Shown in pieces: positions 1 to 7,798 of a DNA stretch of 37,031 nucleotides (position 1 is its first letter; the number at the start of each line of letters is the position of its first letter). The notes below the pieces were generated by a model that saw only the letters and a list, made by a program, of their open reading frames with translations, made no database searches and had not been told where the DNA came from. The position numbers and the translations under genes are program-made. The DNA is from Nitrososphaerota archaeon (GTDB taxonomy: Archaea > Thermoproteota > Nitrososphaeria > Nitrososphaerales > Nitrosopumilaceae): positions 1 through 37,031 of the forward strand of contig DAHUYT010000019.1 of NCBI GenBank assembly GCA_027315065.1, written 5' to 3'.

Positions 1-95
1 ATTATTATATGGCTGCCAGATTGTCCTGTTGCGTAAAATCCCTTTTTCCTTAATGCTTTTAGTACTTCCCTCCAACCTAGTACTGGAAGACTCAA
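1..95 (-). CDS. hicA: HicA-like mRNA interferase toxin, 5' part only (runs off the window)
   Basis: Too short for an ORF listing, but the reverse strand from a TTG at 95-93 reads 31 codons to the window edge. It begins MSLPVLGWREVLKALRKKGF and reaches a G-S-H motif near residue 27. HicA toxins are small double-stranded-RNA-binding-fold ribonucleases whose N-terminus reads LP-x-G-x-E-hydrophobic, followed by KxGF and a catalytic histidine in GSH. All of these are visible. The TTG overlaps the stop codon of the upstream hicB (TTGA), which implies translational coupling. The order here is antitoxin then toxin. Completeness cannot be judged because the C-terminus is outside the window. Confidence 0.8.
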   Translation of the reverse strand, partial: MSLPVLGWREVLKALRKKGFYATGQSGSHII

Positions 96-301
96 ACTGA
101 TACAGTTACTAATTTAGAGGAAGATTTTCTTTTTTTATCTGCCAAATAAGACAGACATAGCTTTATGGCTTGTTTAGTATCACTTATTGCCTCAGATTTG
201 GTGTTTCCCTGGCCTCTAGCTTGAGGAATTTCAATGCAATATCCCACATAGAATTTACCGTCTTTTTTTACTATAATGCTGTAATCTCTTCTTTGTACCA
301 C
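92..301 (-). CDS. hicB: HicB-family antitoxin
   Basis: A 69-residue protein with the partial RNase-H-like HicB fold: a YSIIVKKDGKFYVGYCIEIP strand pair, the G-x-G-x-T-x-x-E-A turn (QGNTKSEA) and a following helix (KQAIKLCLSYL). It ends soon after the fold, so it has no C-terminal DNA-binding domain. It would neutralise the HicA RNase encoded immediately downstream. The start is a GTG at 301. A TATA-like box at 321-330 lies about 25 bp upstream, so the mRNA is probably leaderless. Confidence is high because a HicA start follows in the overlapping frame. Confidence 0.88.
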   Translation of the reverse strand: MVQRRDYSIIVKKDGKFYVGYCIEIPQARGQGNTKSEAISDTKQAIKLCLSYLADKKRKSSSKLVTVSV

Positions 302-320
302 GAGTACTGTACGGTGTGTT

Positions 321-330
321 GTTATATAAA
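321..330 (-). promoter_or_regulatory. TATA-like promoter element for hicBA
   Basis: On the minus strand this reads TTTATATAAC and is centred about 25 bp before the hicB GTG, the usual distance of an archaeal TATA box from a leaderless transcription start. Inferred from position and composition only. Confidence 0.45.
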
Positions 331-492
331 ATTGATACTTGATCAGGTACCACTAAGGGATTTTTCTTTTCTGTTCAAAGCCTCCCATAATTGTAAACAG
401 ATAGTCTTTCAGTATGATTAATCTTGAAATTACAGATTACCTTGAGGGAAATTTTTTTCTTTGATAGTCATAACAATAACTTTAAGTGGATT

Positions 493-528
493 GTTGGATA
501 AATCCAACATATGTTGGAAAAAACCAAC
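493..528. promoter_or_regulatory. Operator-like cluster of alternating GTTGG/CCAAC half-sites over the MNT start codon
   Basis: Four 5-bp half-sites alternate in orientation: GTTGG 493-497, CCAAC 504-508, GTTGG 513-517 and CCAAC 524-528. The central pair forms a perfect 14-bp palindrome, CCAACATATGTTGG (504-517), which contains the ATG at 511. Half-sites start 11, 9 and 11 bp apart, about one helical turn each, so they lie on one face of the DNA. The gene that starts here encodes a winged-helix domain, so autoregulation is the simplest reading (inference). Confidence 0.6.
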
Positions 529-1122
529 ATTACCCAAACTACCTTGAAAATATTAGGTCTTTATAATGACAATTATAAGAAATCACTTCATTTAAGAGAA
601 ATAGCAAGAAAAACAAAGACAGATGTAAACACTACTTATCCCCAACTCAAAAAATTGGAAGAAATGAATGTTCTTTCAGGTACAATTAGGGGGAAAAACA
701 AGGAATATGTTTTGAATCTCAATAATGTTATCACAAAATATTATTTAACTATGGCAGAAATTTTTACTGCAGTTATCTACCTCCAAAAGAACTTTTTGAT
801 AAAGAAAGTAATGACAGAAATTGAACATAAAATAGATGATCCACTCATCCTGTTTGGTAGTTTTGTAAAGGGAGGGTATACTAAACAAAGTGATTTAGAT
901 CTGTTAGTTATCAGCCAGAAAAAAATCGATAGAGATATGATTCTTAAAACTGAAAGTCTTGTAGGTCGTGATATAAACATTAAATCTACGAGTGAATCAA
1001 AATTTTTGAGTGGCCTAAAGAATAAGGATCCGTTGTTAAACGAAGTAGTTTCTAATCATGTTATACTCAAGGGGGCAGACAAATTTTGCGACATTATGTG
1101 GAGGTATTATGAAATCCAATAA
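511..1122 (+). CDS. Winged-helix / MNT nucleotidyltransferase fusion (antitoxin of a HEPN-MNT module)
   Basis: A 203-residue protein. Residues about 8-70 form a winged helix (LHLREIARKTKTDVNTTYPQ as the recognition region). Residues about 110-180 are a minimal nucleotidyltransferase domain with the motif GSFVKGG (116-122) followed by S127-D128-L-D130, the metal-binding DxD. In characterised HEPN/MNT toxin-antitoxin pairs the MNT protein adds AMP to a tyrosine of the HEPN RNase and so disarms it. Here the HEPN gene follows with a 14-bp overlap but is broken, so this may be an orphan antitoxin or regulator. Its own start codon lies inside a palindromic operator-like cluster. Confidence 0.75.
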   Translation: MLEKTNITQTTLKILGLYNDNYKKSLHLREIARKTKTDVNTTYPQLKKLEEMNVLSGTIRGKNKEYVLNLNNVITKYYLTMAEIFTAVIYLQKNFLIKKVMTEIEHKIDDPLILFGSFVKGGYTKQSDLDLLVISQKKIDRDMILKTESLVGRDINIKSTSESKFLSGLKNKDPLLNEVVSNHVILKGADKFCDIMWRYYEIQ

Positions 1123-1300
1123 ACAATATCTCAAGTGGTGTGCAAAGCAAAATAAAGGAATTAAAATTATCAAGGAATCAATTAACTTAGAGAAAGCATA
1201 CCTAAAGAAGGCAGAACAGGCACTCAAGTATGCTATCCCAAAATAAAGACCAGGAGATTGGCAAACGCTATGGTTTCAAATCTTATCTTTTGCTTGGAGG
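1109..1300 (+). pseudogene. Broken HEPN-domain gene (toxin partner of the MNT protein)
   Basis: An ATG at 1109 with a GGAGG ribosome-binding site just upstream overlaps the end of the MNT gene. It reads 45 residues to a stop at 1246. The N-terminus (YLKWCAKQNKGIKII, then LEKAYLKKAEQAL) matches the usual opening of archaeal HEPN proteins, which are normally well over 100 residues. In another frame from about 1224 the DNA reads [20 protein letters not shown], which resembles the next conserved HEPN stretch (NKDWEI..SYY...). This suggests a frameshift followed by loss of the remainder at the junction with copA. The 45-residue product lacks the catalytic R-x4-6-H motif. The frameshift reading is moderately supported. 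Confidence 0.6.
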
Positions 1301-3700
1301 AGTCCATCTCTTGAGTAGAAGCGAACTACTTGTTACCGATACTGAGCTTGCTACCATCGCAAGCCCTGCTAGTGCAGGATAGAGAAGTCCGAGACTAGCT
1401 AAGGGAATGAGTACTGCGTTGTATGCGAATGCGTAAAAGAGATTCTGTTTTATCTTGCTTACAGTCTTTTTGCTGATCTCAATTGCAGCTACAACGTCTT
1501 TGAGGTCGTCGCGTATGAGCACAACCCTGCCTGCTTCTATCGCAATATCTGATCCTCCACCTATTGCTATCCCTACATCAGCCTGCGTAAGCGCCGCCGC
1601 GTCGTTTATTCCATCTCCAACCATTGCAACTTTCTTATTTTGTTGCAGTTTCTTTATCACATCAACTTTCTGTGAAGGTACTACGTTTGCAATTACCTCA
1701 TCTATCGCAAGTTCTTTTGCAATTGTCTTTGCGGTTCTTTCGTTGTCTCCAGTTAGCATTACTACTAGGATTCCCATCTTCTTCAATGCCTGCAAAACCC
1801 CTTTTGCGCTCTTCTTTGGAGTATCAAGCAATGCTATTATGCCTACAAGTTCTTTGTCAAGCGCAACCAACACGACAGTCTTTCCTTCATCTTGTAATGT
1901 TTTCACTGACCCTTCCACAAGTTTCACATCAATATCATTTTCTTGCATGAAGCCTGCATTTCCAACAAGAATGTTGTTTTTGTCGTAAACTGTATCTACT
2001 CCCCTTCCTGGTACTGCAAAGAATTCTTTCGGTTCGTCTATTTTTAATCCGAGTTCCCTTGCTTTCTGCACTATCGACTTTGCAAGTGGGTGCTCGGAAT
2101 TCTTTTCGGCAACTGCTGCAATCTCAAGCATTCTGTTGTTGTCATTTCTGATACCATTGTCGCTTTCTGATGCAAGTGTTATTTGTTTTAGGGATATCAG
2201 ATCGGTAACCTGTGGAGTACCCTGTGTCAGTGTTCCTGTCTTGTCAAAGACTGCAACCTTGATCTTGCCAAGCATCTCAAGAGCTTCGCCTCCCTTGAAT
2301 ATCACTCCGTTCTGGGCACTCTTGCTCATGCCAACCATAACAGCTGTCGGTGTTGCAAGACCCAAGGCACACGGGCATGCTACCACAAGTATGGCCACAG
2401 CCGGGATCAGGGCTGTGGCAACAAGATGTGCACCCGCAGGAGTAACAACATACCATGTCAAGAAGGTAGCAAGTGCAATTCCCATCACAATAAATGCAAA
2501 GTATCCTGCAACCTTGTCAACCAGTCTTTGTATAGGAGGCTTTCTTCCCATTGCCTCCTCTACAAGTTTTACAACCTGAGCCAGCATCGTATTGTTACCA
2601 ACCTTGGATGCCCTTACTACAAGCATGCCTTCTTTGTTTACGGTTCCTCCTATCACTTCACCGCCTGGTTTTTTCTCAACAGGCATGGATTCTCCTGTAA
2701 TCATGGACTGGTCCACGGCAGAATGTCCCTCAAGCACCATGCTGTCAACTGGAATCTTCTCTCCTGGTCTCACAACAATCACATCTCCAGGCTTGAGCAA
2801 CTCTATTGGAATCTCGAACTCCTGTCCATCTTTCTTGATCCTTGTGTTCTTGGGTTGAAGTTCAAGCATCTTCCTGATTATCGATGATGCCTTGCCTTTA
2901 GTTTTGTTTTCAAGATATTTTCCTAAAATTATGAAAGTTATCACAACAGATGACGCATCATAGTATAGGTTGTGCCATGATGGCGCAGGAAATGTATTGA
3001 ATGCACTGAATATGTATGCTGCAGTGGTTCCAGTTATGACAAGGGTATCCATGTTTGCAGACTTCATTTTGGCAATTCTGTATGCGCCAACATAGAATCT
3101 GCTCCCAGTTACAAACTGGACTACACTTGCACATGCAAAAATTATGTAAGCAGCCGCGGCAGTTCCGGCCAAAGGCACAAACGAAAGATATTCAGGATAG
3201 CCAAAAATCACAATTGGAATCGTGAACGCAAGACCAATCAGAAATAATTTTTTGAGTTTCTTTGCCTCCATCTCTTCTGCTGATGCAGAGAGATCCTCGC
3301 TTAGTATTTGATAGCCACTTCTGTTGATTATTTGCCTTATGTCAGAAAGAGACAACAGGGCTTGGTTATATTCCACTAAGACTTGCCCGTTTCCAAAATT
3401 TACTGAAGCATTTTTTACGCCTTCTATCTGTTTTAATCTGTTTTCCAGTTTGCCCGAATCGCTGGAATCTGTTATGTTGCCAATCTTGATTGACAGTTTT
3501 TCGTAAACTACTCTGTATCCTGCTTCTTGCACTGTCTCCTCTATTACAAAAAGATCTACCAATGAAGGATCAAATTCTAGAGTTGCTTTTTCTGCTGCAA
3601 GGTTGACTTCACATTTCTTTATACCTTTCAATTCCATAAGATAATTCTGAATAGAGTTAACACATCCAGCACAGTGCATCCCACCTATCTTTATAGCCAT
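1283..3700 (-). CDS. copA: Copper-exporting P1B-type ATPase
   Basis: An 805-residue membrane pump that expels Cu(+) using ATP. An N-terminal heavy-metal domain carries the GMHCAGC site (C10, C13). A second metal-binding-like domain (about 70-135) has lost its CxxC. The core follows in order: TGES actuator loop (335-338), CPC transport motif in the membrane (442-444), phosphorylated D486 in DKTGT, the SEHPLA nucleotide-binding loop and the [10 protein letters not shown] hinge. Eight membrane helices are expected, and several hydrophobic stretches are visible (150-270, 400-450, 740-795). It diverges from a TRASH-domain regulator around an 18-bp palindrome, the usual archaeal copper-resistance layout. 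Confidence 0.95.
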   Translation of the reverse strand: MAIKIGGMHCAGCVNSIQNYLMELKGIKKCEVNLAAEKATLEFDPSLVDLFVIEETVQEAGYRVVYEKLSIKIGNITDSSDSGKLENRLKQIEGVKNASVNFGNGQVLVEYNQALLSLSDIRQIINRSGYQILSEDLSASAEEMEAKKLKKLFLIGLAFTIPIVIFGYPEYLSFVPLAGTAAAAYIIFACASVVQFVTGSRFYVGAYRIAKMKSANMDTLVITGTTAAYIFSAFNTFPAPSWHNLYYDASSVVITFIILGKYLENKTKGKASSIIRKMLELQPKNTRIKKDGQEFEIPIELLKPGDVIVVRPGEKIPVDSMVLEGHSAVDQSMITGESMPVEKKPGGEVIGGTVNKEGMLVVRASKVGNNTMLAQVVKLVEEAMGRKPPIQRLVDKVAGYFAFIVMGIALATFLTWYVVTPAGAHLVATALIPAVAILVVACPCALGLATPTAVMVGMSKSAQNGVIFKGGEALEMLGKIKVAVFDKTGTLTQGTPQVTDLISLKQITLASESDNGIRNDNNRMLEIAAVAEKNSEHPLAKSIVQKARELGLKIDEPKEFFAVPGRGVDTVYDKNNILVGNAGFMQENDIDVKLVEGSVKTLQDEGKTVVLVALDKELVGIIALLDTPKKSAKGVLQALKKMGILVVMLTGDNERTAKTIAKELAIDEVIANVVPSQKVDVIKKLQQNKKVAMVGDGINDAAALTQADVGIAIGGGSDIAIEAGRVVLIRDDLKDVVAAIEISKKTVSKIKQNLFYAFAYNAVLIPLASLGLLYPALAGLAMVASSVSVTSSSLLLKRWTPPSKR

Positions 3701-3791
3701 CCGCTTTGTCTGGACTTCTCGTACAGTCGTTACCTGATCATCTCCATTTGTATCACAGCAGAATATACTCCATCGGCTACTTAATTATGGC

Positions 3792-3809
3792 ACTTTACAA
3801 TTGTAAAGT
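3792..3809. promoter_or_regulatory. 18-bp perfect palindrome, candidate operator between copA and its regulator
   Basis: The sequence ACTTTACAATTGTAAAGT is a perfect inverted repeat. It lies 92 bp before the copA start and 35 bp before the regulator start. It is the only strong palindrome I noticed in this divergent intergenic region. By position it is the probable binding site for the dimeric Lrp-like regulator encoded next to it (inference). Confidence 0.65.
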
Positions 3810-3844
3810 AAACAATATAGATATGATCAGAGACATCAGATACC

Positions 3845-4285
3845 ATGCCACTCAAGATAGATGAGATAGATGTAGCCTTACTGGAATCACTCATCAAAGA
3901 CGGTAGAAAGTCTTTCAGGCAGATATCAAGGGAGATCAGCGTAAGCACACCAACTGTCAAGACGCGCTATGATAGGCTGGTTAACATAGGCCTGATAAAG
4001 GCAGTCTTGCCTGACCTTGACCTTGGAAAGCTTGAGACAAAGACTAGCATGATGCTAGACCACATTCGCGAGAAGGCACTCAAAGGGCATCCGGTAAAAC
4101 TCGACAAGGGCATGCTTGTGAAGATATCATGTGATTACTGCAAGGGCTCCGTGCACGTAAAGCCAAGCATACTCAAGTTTGCAAACGTGGAGAGGTTCTT
4201 TTGTTGTACGTCATGCAAGTTTCTCTATAAGGAAAAATACAAGGGAAGAATAGAAGCGTTAGAATATCAATCTGTAAGACCTTGA
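3845..4285 (+). CDS. Lrp/AsnC-type HTH plus TRASH-domain copper-responsive regulator
   Basis: A 146-residue protein. Residues about 5-60 are an AsnC-type helix-turn-helix (DVALLESLIKDGRKSFRQIS, then VSTPTVKTRYDRL). The Lrp ligand-binding domain is missing. In its place is a C-terminal TRASH metal-binding domain with C96xxC99 and C120-C121-x2-C124. TRASH proteins such as CopT/CopR of Sulfolobales sense copper and control a neighbouring copA. Divergence from copA around a shared palindrome fits that role. Whether it activates or represses cannot be told from sequence. Confidence 0.88.
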   Translation: MPLKIDEIDVALLESLIKDGRKSFRQISREISVSTPTVKTRYDRLVNIGLIKAVLPDLDLGKLETKTSMMLDHIREKALKGHPVKLDKGMLVKISCDYCKGSVHVKPSILKFANVERFFCCTSCKFLYKEKYKGRIEALEYQSVRP

Positions 4286-4302
4286 ACCTGCTCCGGAATA
4301 CA

Positions 4303-4560
4303 TCATCCACGATATGGAACTTCCTTATCCTCTAATGGCAGATCTACGATAACTCTTACTCTGAAATGCCCTGGGTTGAACTCTTCGTGTTCCGGTGTAA
4401 TCTTTGCTCCGCTATTCTTCTTGTCAGGCAGGACGGGTGCATGCTAGTAAAATCTTTTCCCATTCACTTGTAACCAAGATCAGCGTATGTCTCAAGCTCG
4501 TCTGGTAGTACATGATGCTTTTTCTTGAATATGCCGTAATCATACGACCTGCCACATAGT
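4303..4560 (-). pseudogene. Remnant of a DDE transposase (decayed insertion sequence)
   Basis: There is no intact gene between the copper regulator and arsM, but the minus strand holds two in-frame scraps of a transposase C-terminal half. The first, ending at a stop at 4464-4466, reads GRSYDYGIFKKKHHVLPDEL and then ETYADLGYK. The second, ending at 4303-4305, reads PDKKNSGAKITPEHEEFN and then FRVRVIVD. DYxIFK, LPD...ADLGYKG, KKxxGAKLTPEQxEFN and xRVxVE are the usual order in IS5-like DDE transposases, including the region of the catalytic Glu. The N-terminal half, the ends and any target duplication are not visible. Assignment to the IS5-like group is tentative. Confidence 0.62.
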
Positions 4561-4564
4561 ATAA

Positions 4565-5323
4565 TCACTTTATTGCCCTGATGACAAGACTTGATATTTT
4601 TCTGCCATTTACCTTCTCTCCTTCCATGTATGTCCTCTCTTCCAGAACCTCCACATTTCCAAAGCCTGCTTTTTTGATGCTTTGAATATAATTCTCCTTT
4701 GTAAGTGTGCCGTCTATACAGCTACACCACTGCTCTGCATTTACCTGACCTTGCTCAATCTCTCTATCGGTCACAAGATCAGAGATTATCACCCTGCCTC
4801 CCTGCTTCAATATTCTGTGGATTTCCCTAAATGTACTTGTCTTGTCCGTAGTAAGATTGATGACACAATTACTGATAACTGCATCAACAGTATCATCATC
4901 AACTGGAATGTTGTTTTCAATGTCTCCTTTTCGAAATTCGACGTTTGTGTAATTACCTTCTTTTGCGTTTTTTCTTGCCTTGTCTAGCATCTGGTCTGTC
5001 ATGTCAATTCCGATTACCTTTCCTGATTTTGATACCTTGTTTGCAGATAGGAATGCATCTATTCCAGCACCTGATCCAAGATCAACTACCGTATCCCCTT
5101 CTTTTAGGTCGGCAAACTTTATTGGTGCACCACACCCAACACCCAAGACTGCGGCTTCTGGAATTGATTTTAATTCTTCTTGATCATAGCCAATTACTTT
5201 GGCTGTACCAATTATGGAACCATCAGTACTGCATTCGCCAGGCATGCAACAGCGATCCGAATTACCTGTCAGTGCGATCTTTGCATATTTTTCCTTTATC
5301 TTTTCTTTAATTTTATTATTCAT
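4565..5323 (-). CDS. arsM: Arsenite S-adenosylmethionine methyltransferase
   Basis: A 252-residue class I methyltransferase that converts As(III) to methylated arsenicals. The SAM-binding motif VVDLGSGAGIDAF is near residues 82-94, followed by GIDMTDQML. Arsenite-binding cysteines are recognisable in SNCVINL (about 152) and WCSCIDG (about 198-201), with a Cys pair in the N-terminal CCMPGEC. Length and the GVGCGAP motif match the ArsM family. It is divergent from an HxlR-type regulator, 63 bp apart, and separated from the copper genes by a transposase remnant, so the metal-resistance block may have been assembled by transposition (inference). Confidence 0.92.
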   Translation of the reverse strand: MNNKIKEKIKEKYAKIALTGNSDRCCMPGECSTDGSIIGTAKVIGYDQEELKSIPEAAVLGVGCGAPIKFADLKEGDTVVDLGSGAGIDAFLSANKVSKSGKVIGIDMTDQMLDKARKNAKEGNYTNVEFRKGDIENNIPVDDDTVDAVISNCVINLTTDKTSTFREIHRILKQGGRVIISDLVTDREIEQGQVNAEQWCSCIDGTLTKENYIQSIKKAGFGNVEVLEERTYMEGEKVNGRKISSLVIRAIK

Positions 5324-5329
5324 ATTATA

Positions 5330-5344
5330 GTTTATTTAGTAAAC
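5330..5344. promoter_or_regulatory. Inverted repeat in the arsM/regulator intergenic region
   Basis: GTTTA and TAAAC arms flank a 5-bp centre (GTTTATTTAGTAAAC), 7 bp before the arsM start. It overlaps the likely core promoter, so a protein bound here could block arsM. It is a short repeat in AT-rich DNA and chance is possible. Confidence 0.35.
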
Positions 5345-5386
5345 CATTTAAGTTGTCAAGGATAAACAATTACAGTTGGTGTAAAA

Positions 5387-5767
5387 ATGGAAACTAAAAG
5401 AAAATCACTCCCAATAGTCAAAGACGACTGCAATTTCGAAGGATATGACGCGTCTTCCCTAATGTCGGAGACGGCAAAGATTAGAAAGATAATTACCAAA
5501 AGAGGCACACTTGAGATTTTAATTCCATTATGCTGTACTGCTGAACCCGTGAGATACAAGCAATTCAGACAAGCTTTGAAGGGAATAAGCAGCAAAACTT
5601 TGGCAATTCGATTAAAAGAACTAGAAAAAAGCGGCGTCTTGGATAGATTGTCATACAATGAAATCCCTCCACGAGTAGAATACAAGCTAACCAGTAAAGG
5701 ACAGGAACTTGTGGAATCCATGATAGATCTTTTACAATGGATGAGAAAATGGTCTAAAACCAGATAG
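5387..5767 (+). CDS. HxlR-family winged-helix regulator, probable arsenic-responsive
   Basis: A 126-residue protein. The HxlR pattern is clear: a start helix LEILIPL, then VRYKQFRQALKGISSKTLAIRL, ELEKSGVLDR, a wing with PPRVEYKLTSKGQELV, and a closing helix with LLQWMRKW. An unusual Cys-Cys pair (about 49-50) sits at the end of the first core helix, and a further Cys lies near residue 14. Thiols near an HTH are how several unrelated arsenic sensors bind As(III). With arsM transcribed divergently 63 bp away, this is probably its regulator. Metalloid sensing is an inference. Confidence 0.75.
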   Translation: METKRKSLPIVKDDCNFEGYDASSLMSETAKIRKIITKRGTLEILIPLCCTAEPVRYKQFRQALKGISSKTLAIRLKELEKSGVLDRLSYNEIPPRVEYKLTSKGQELVESMIDLLQWMRKWSKTR

Positions 5768-5930
5768 GTTCGCTCGTGGTCAAATAATTTGTAAATTATA
5801 TTCTATTCGTAAACGGGAGAAAGATTCTTGATTCTCCATCCATCTTTTGCGTTTTTAGTTGCAAGTGTGGATTTTACCTTTTAAGAAGATGATCACTAAA
5901 ACCTATTAATCTTGACTAATATTCCAAATT

Positions 5931-6131
5931 ATGAAGACTAGATATGTAATTTACATTCTTGCAACGGTCCTGATAATTTCTTTAACTGGCAATGAAATAC
6001 TTTATGGATATGTGCAATCACTTCAAAAAGACATCAAAGAATACACAGATGCAAATAACCAGATAATCCAAAAGGCTTCCAATATGTCAGACGAGGGCAA
6101 CAAAACAACGATGACCTCATTTACCCCATAA
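5931..6131 (+). CDS. Small membrane-anchored protein, unknown function
   Basis: A 66-residue protein with a short basic start (MKTR), a hydrophobic segment (about 5-20), then a hydrophilic helical tail rich in Q, D, K and N (SLQKDIKEYTDANNQ). It looks like a signal anchor with an outward-facing tail. No family recognised. AT-rich promoter-like DNA precedes the ATG. Confidence 0.5.
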   Translation: MKTRYVIYILATVLIISLTGNEILYGYVQSLQKDIKEYTDANNQIIQKASNMSDEGNKTTMTSFTP

Positions 6132-6315
6132 TAATAAAATACACATAAACAAAAAATTTCTACTTTTACTATATTTCTAGATTCAAACCATGATTGAGTA
6201 GAATTTTAAGAAATGCGTTATCCAAATTAAGATTCAAGATTTCTGCAAAAGGGTATCACTTGATCACAAATTAAGATTGGAAAATTGAAAATGCCTGTTT
6301 TTTCCTATCAAACAT

Positions 6316-6810
6316 CTACTTTGTCTTCTCTGCCTCTTTTTTATGAAATTCTAAATTTGTCTGGTCCACCTTGATTGCCTGCACTGGACAAACTGTCACG
6401 CATGCCATACACCAGATACAATCATGTTCTCGTACTGGTTCTGATTTGTCTGTGAAATCCTTACGCTCTTCTCTTACGACGCTTCCAGTTCCAGCACTGA
6501 TACCGTCTACCATCTGTACTGCAGGAATGTCATTTTCTGTCCTATACCACTGATAGACTTGGACTGGACAGACTTCGATGCATCCACCATCTGCAATACA
6601 TGAATCCCAGTCAACTGCAACGAATGTACCATGCACCCCCAGCGGAACAATTGCTTCCCCTCTTTTTGCATAAGCATCCTTGACGTTCTGATCAGAGGCA
6701 GACTCTGCCTCTCTTCCCGGCCCCCAGACAAAATAAAAGTCCTTTCCATCCGGTTTACCACGTTTACCAATGACATGATGATTTTCCGGAAAGGTTGGAT
6801 CAATAGGCAT
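6316..6810 (-). CDS. Seven-cysteine archaeal ferredoxin
   Basis: A 164-residue electron carrier. The first cluster site has C71-x5-C77-x3-C81-P, with the second usual cysteine replaced in CIADGGC. The second site is complete (C131, C134, C137, C141-P). Seven cysteines, and a CxxDGxC pattern like that of zinc-containing ferredoxins of Sulfolobus and relatives, suggest one [3Fe-4S] and one [4Fe-4S] cluster. The N-terminal extension has several histidines (H11, H12, H60) that could bind zinc, but this is not certain. A short ORF ends exactly at its start (TAATG). It resembles the C-terminal domain of the larger ferredoxin at 15736-16692. Confidence 0.88.
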   Translation of the reverse strand: MPIDPTFPENHHVIGKRGKPDGKDFYFVWGPGREAESASDQNVKDAYAKRGEAIVPLGVHGTFVAVDWDSCIADGGCIEVCPVQVYQWYRTENDIPAVQMVDGISAGTGSVVREERKDFTDKSEPVREHDCIWCMACVTVCPVQAIKVDQTNLEFHKKEAEKTK

Positions 6811-6911
6811 TAATCTTCATTTCCAGACTTGTTCTCGTTTTTGGCTCTAACTGGATGAGTAAATCTTATGCTCATATAACCAAATTCGAATCCTTTTTTC
6901 TTGTGTCTCAT
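6810..6911 (-). CDS. Possible 33-residue basic peptide coupled to the ferredoxin
   Basis: An ATG at 6911-6909 opens a 33-codon frame starting [20 protein letters not shown]. Its TAA shares a base with the ferredoxin ATG (TAATG). The frame stays open upstream to a TAA just beyond 6960 but has no other standard start. The one-base stop/start overlap is typical of coupled archaeal genes and is the main support. No family recognised. Confidence 0.35.
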   Translation of the reverse strand: MRHKKKGFEFGYMSIRFTHPVRAKNENKSGNED

Positions 6912-7068
6912 GTAAATTCTTGTCTTGTTTACAATAAAACCATTGCCTAACTTTGTTACTTAACCTAGACATGAGTATAATTTTTTCCAAAAAAATAATC
7001 AGTTTTGTTAGAAAAAGAGATTTGAAACACTATCATTTTAAAAAGTCTTTTAACAAAAGGTAATTTAA

Positions 7069-7584
7069 TCAATATCTGAATTTTGGTCGTGTTCTTTTGG
7101 TAATGATTAATATGGCCACGATTATGCCTGCTGCGCAACCGGCTCCTGCAATTATTAGGACTGGAAAAATTGACGAGTATGGGCCAAGCGCTGTTATGTT
7201 GAATATGTATGGCTCTATATTTCCAGTATTCAGATCAAACATCCCGACCCTAAACACATAATTTCCAGGCTCTTGGAATACATAATCGATATCCCATGCT
7301 CCCGGGTGATCATCTTGAGAAAACTCTTTCATGAGATCTCCATTATAGTAAATTTTCAAGCCCATCCTAATTTTGTTAACTTGCTTGCCATTCTGATCTA
7401 ACACCAGAAAGTGAATTTTTGTGTCCTTTCCGACATTAGGCGCCGAGGGTATTGTAGACACTTGAACTTCATAGTTACCTATTTTTTCCGCATCTGTACT
7501 AAATGGTGGATACATTATTTCATAAGCCACAAGACCTGCAAAGAAACCGAAAAAAACCACTAAAAGCAAATACTTTTTTTGCAT
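7069..7584 (-). CDS. Membrane-anchored extracellular beta-sandwich protein
   Basis: A 171-residue protein with an N-terminal hydrophobic signal/anchor (5-22), an extracellular domain of alternating strands (38-132) and a C-terminal transmembrane helix (139-162) before a basic tail. The domain contains a turn, FQEPGNYVFRV (103-113), almost repeated as FEEPGKYQVEV in the protein at 31369-32022, so the two share a fold. This fold type occurs in proteins near archaeal copper and terminal-oxidase genes, but no copper ligands are evident here. Function unknown. Confidence 0.6.
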   Translation of the reverse strand: MQKKYLLLVVFFGFFAGLVAYEIMYPPFSTDAEKIGNYEVQVSTIPSAPNVGKDTKIHFLVLDQNGKQVNKIRMGLKIYYNGDLMKEFSQDDHPGAWDIDYVFQEPGNYVFRVGMFDLNTGNIEPYIFNITALGPYSSIFPVLIIAGAGCAAGIIVAILIITKRTRPKFRY

Positions 7585-7798
7585 TGTATTGGTTACACAG
7601 TTTTGTCATATTATCTTTGGGTAAACCTCGTTTGGACCATTGTTGCAGATTACAAAGAAAGACACGTTCATTGAATATGCTTGCAAACCAAAATCAAAAT
7701 AGAAAATTAGAGTGTTTCAGAATAATTCATTTCTAGGTTGGTCAATTAAGAGGACTAAAGATTTTCACCCTATAGGTTTTCATATCGTTTAACTACAT

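Noticed and set aside
170-421. Plus-strand ORF antisense to hicB
   Set aside because: It covers the confident hicB gene on the other strand and shows no protein features beyond hydrophobicity.
1058-1108. Earlier ATG for the HEPN remnant
   Set aside because: It lies within the MNT gene, whereas the ATG at 1109 has a GGAGG ribosome-binding site and a family-like N-terminus.
1455-2887. Several long plus-strand ORFs across copA
   Set aside because: They are shadow frames opposite the P-type ATPase, with no motif of their own.
5816-5844. Short GGAGAA/TTCTCC stem after the HxlR gene
   Set aside because: A 6-bp stem in AT-rich DNA with no oligo-T tail is not enough to call a terminator.
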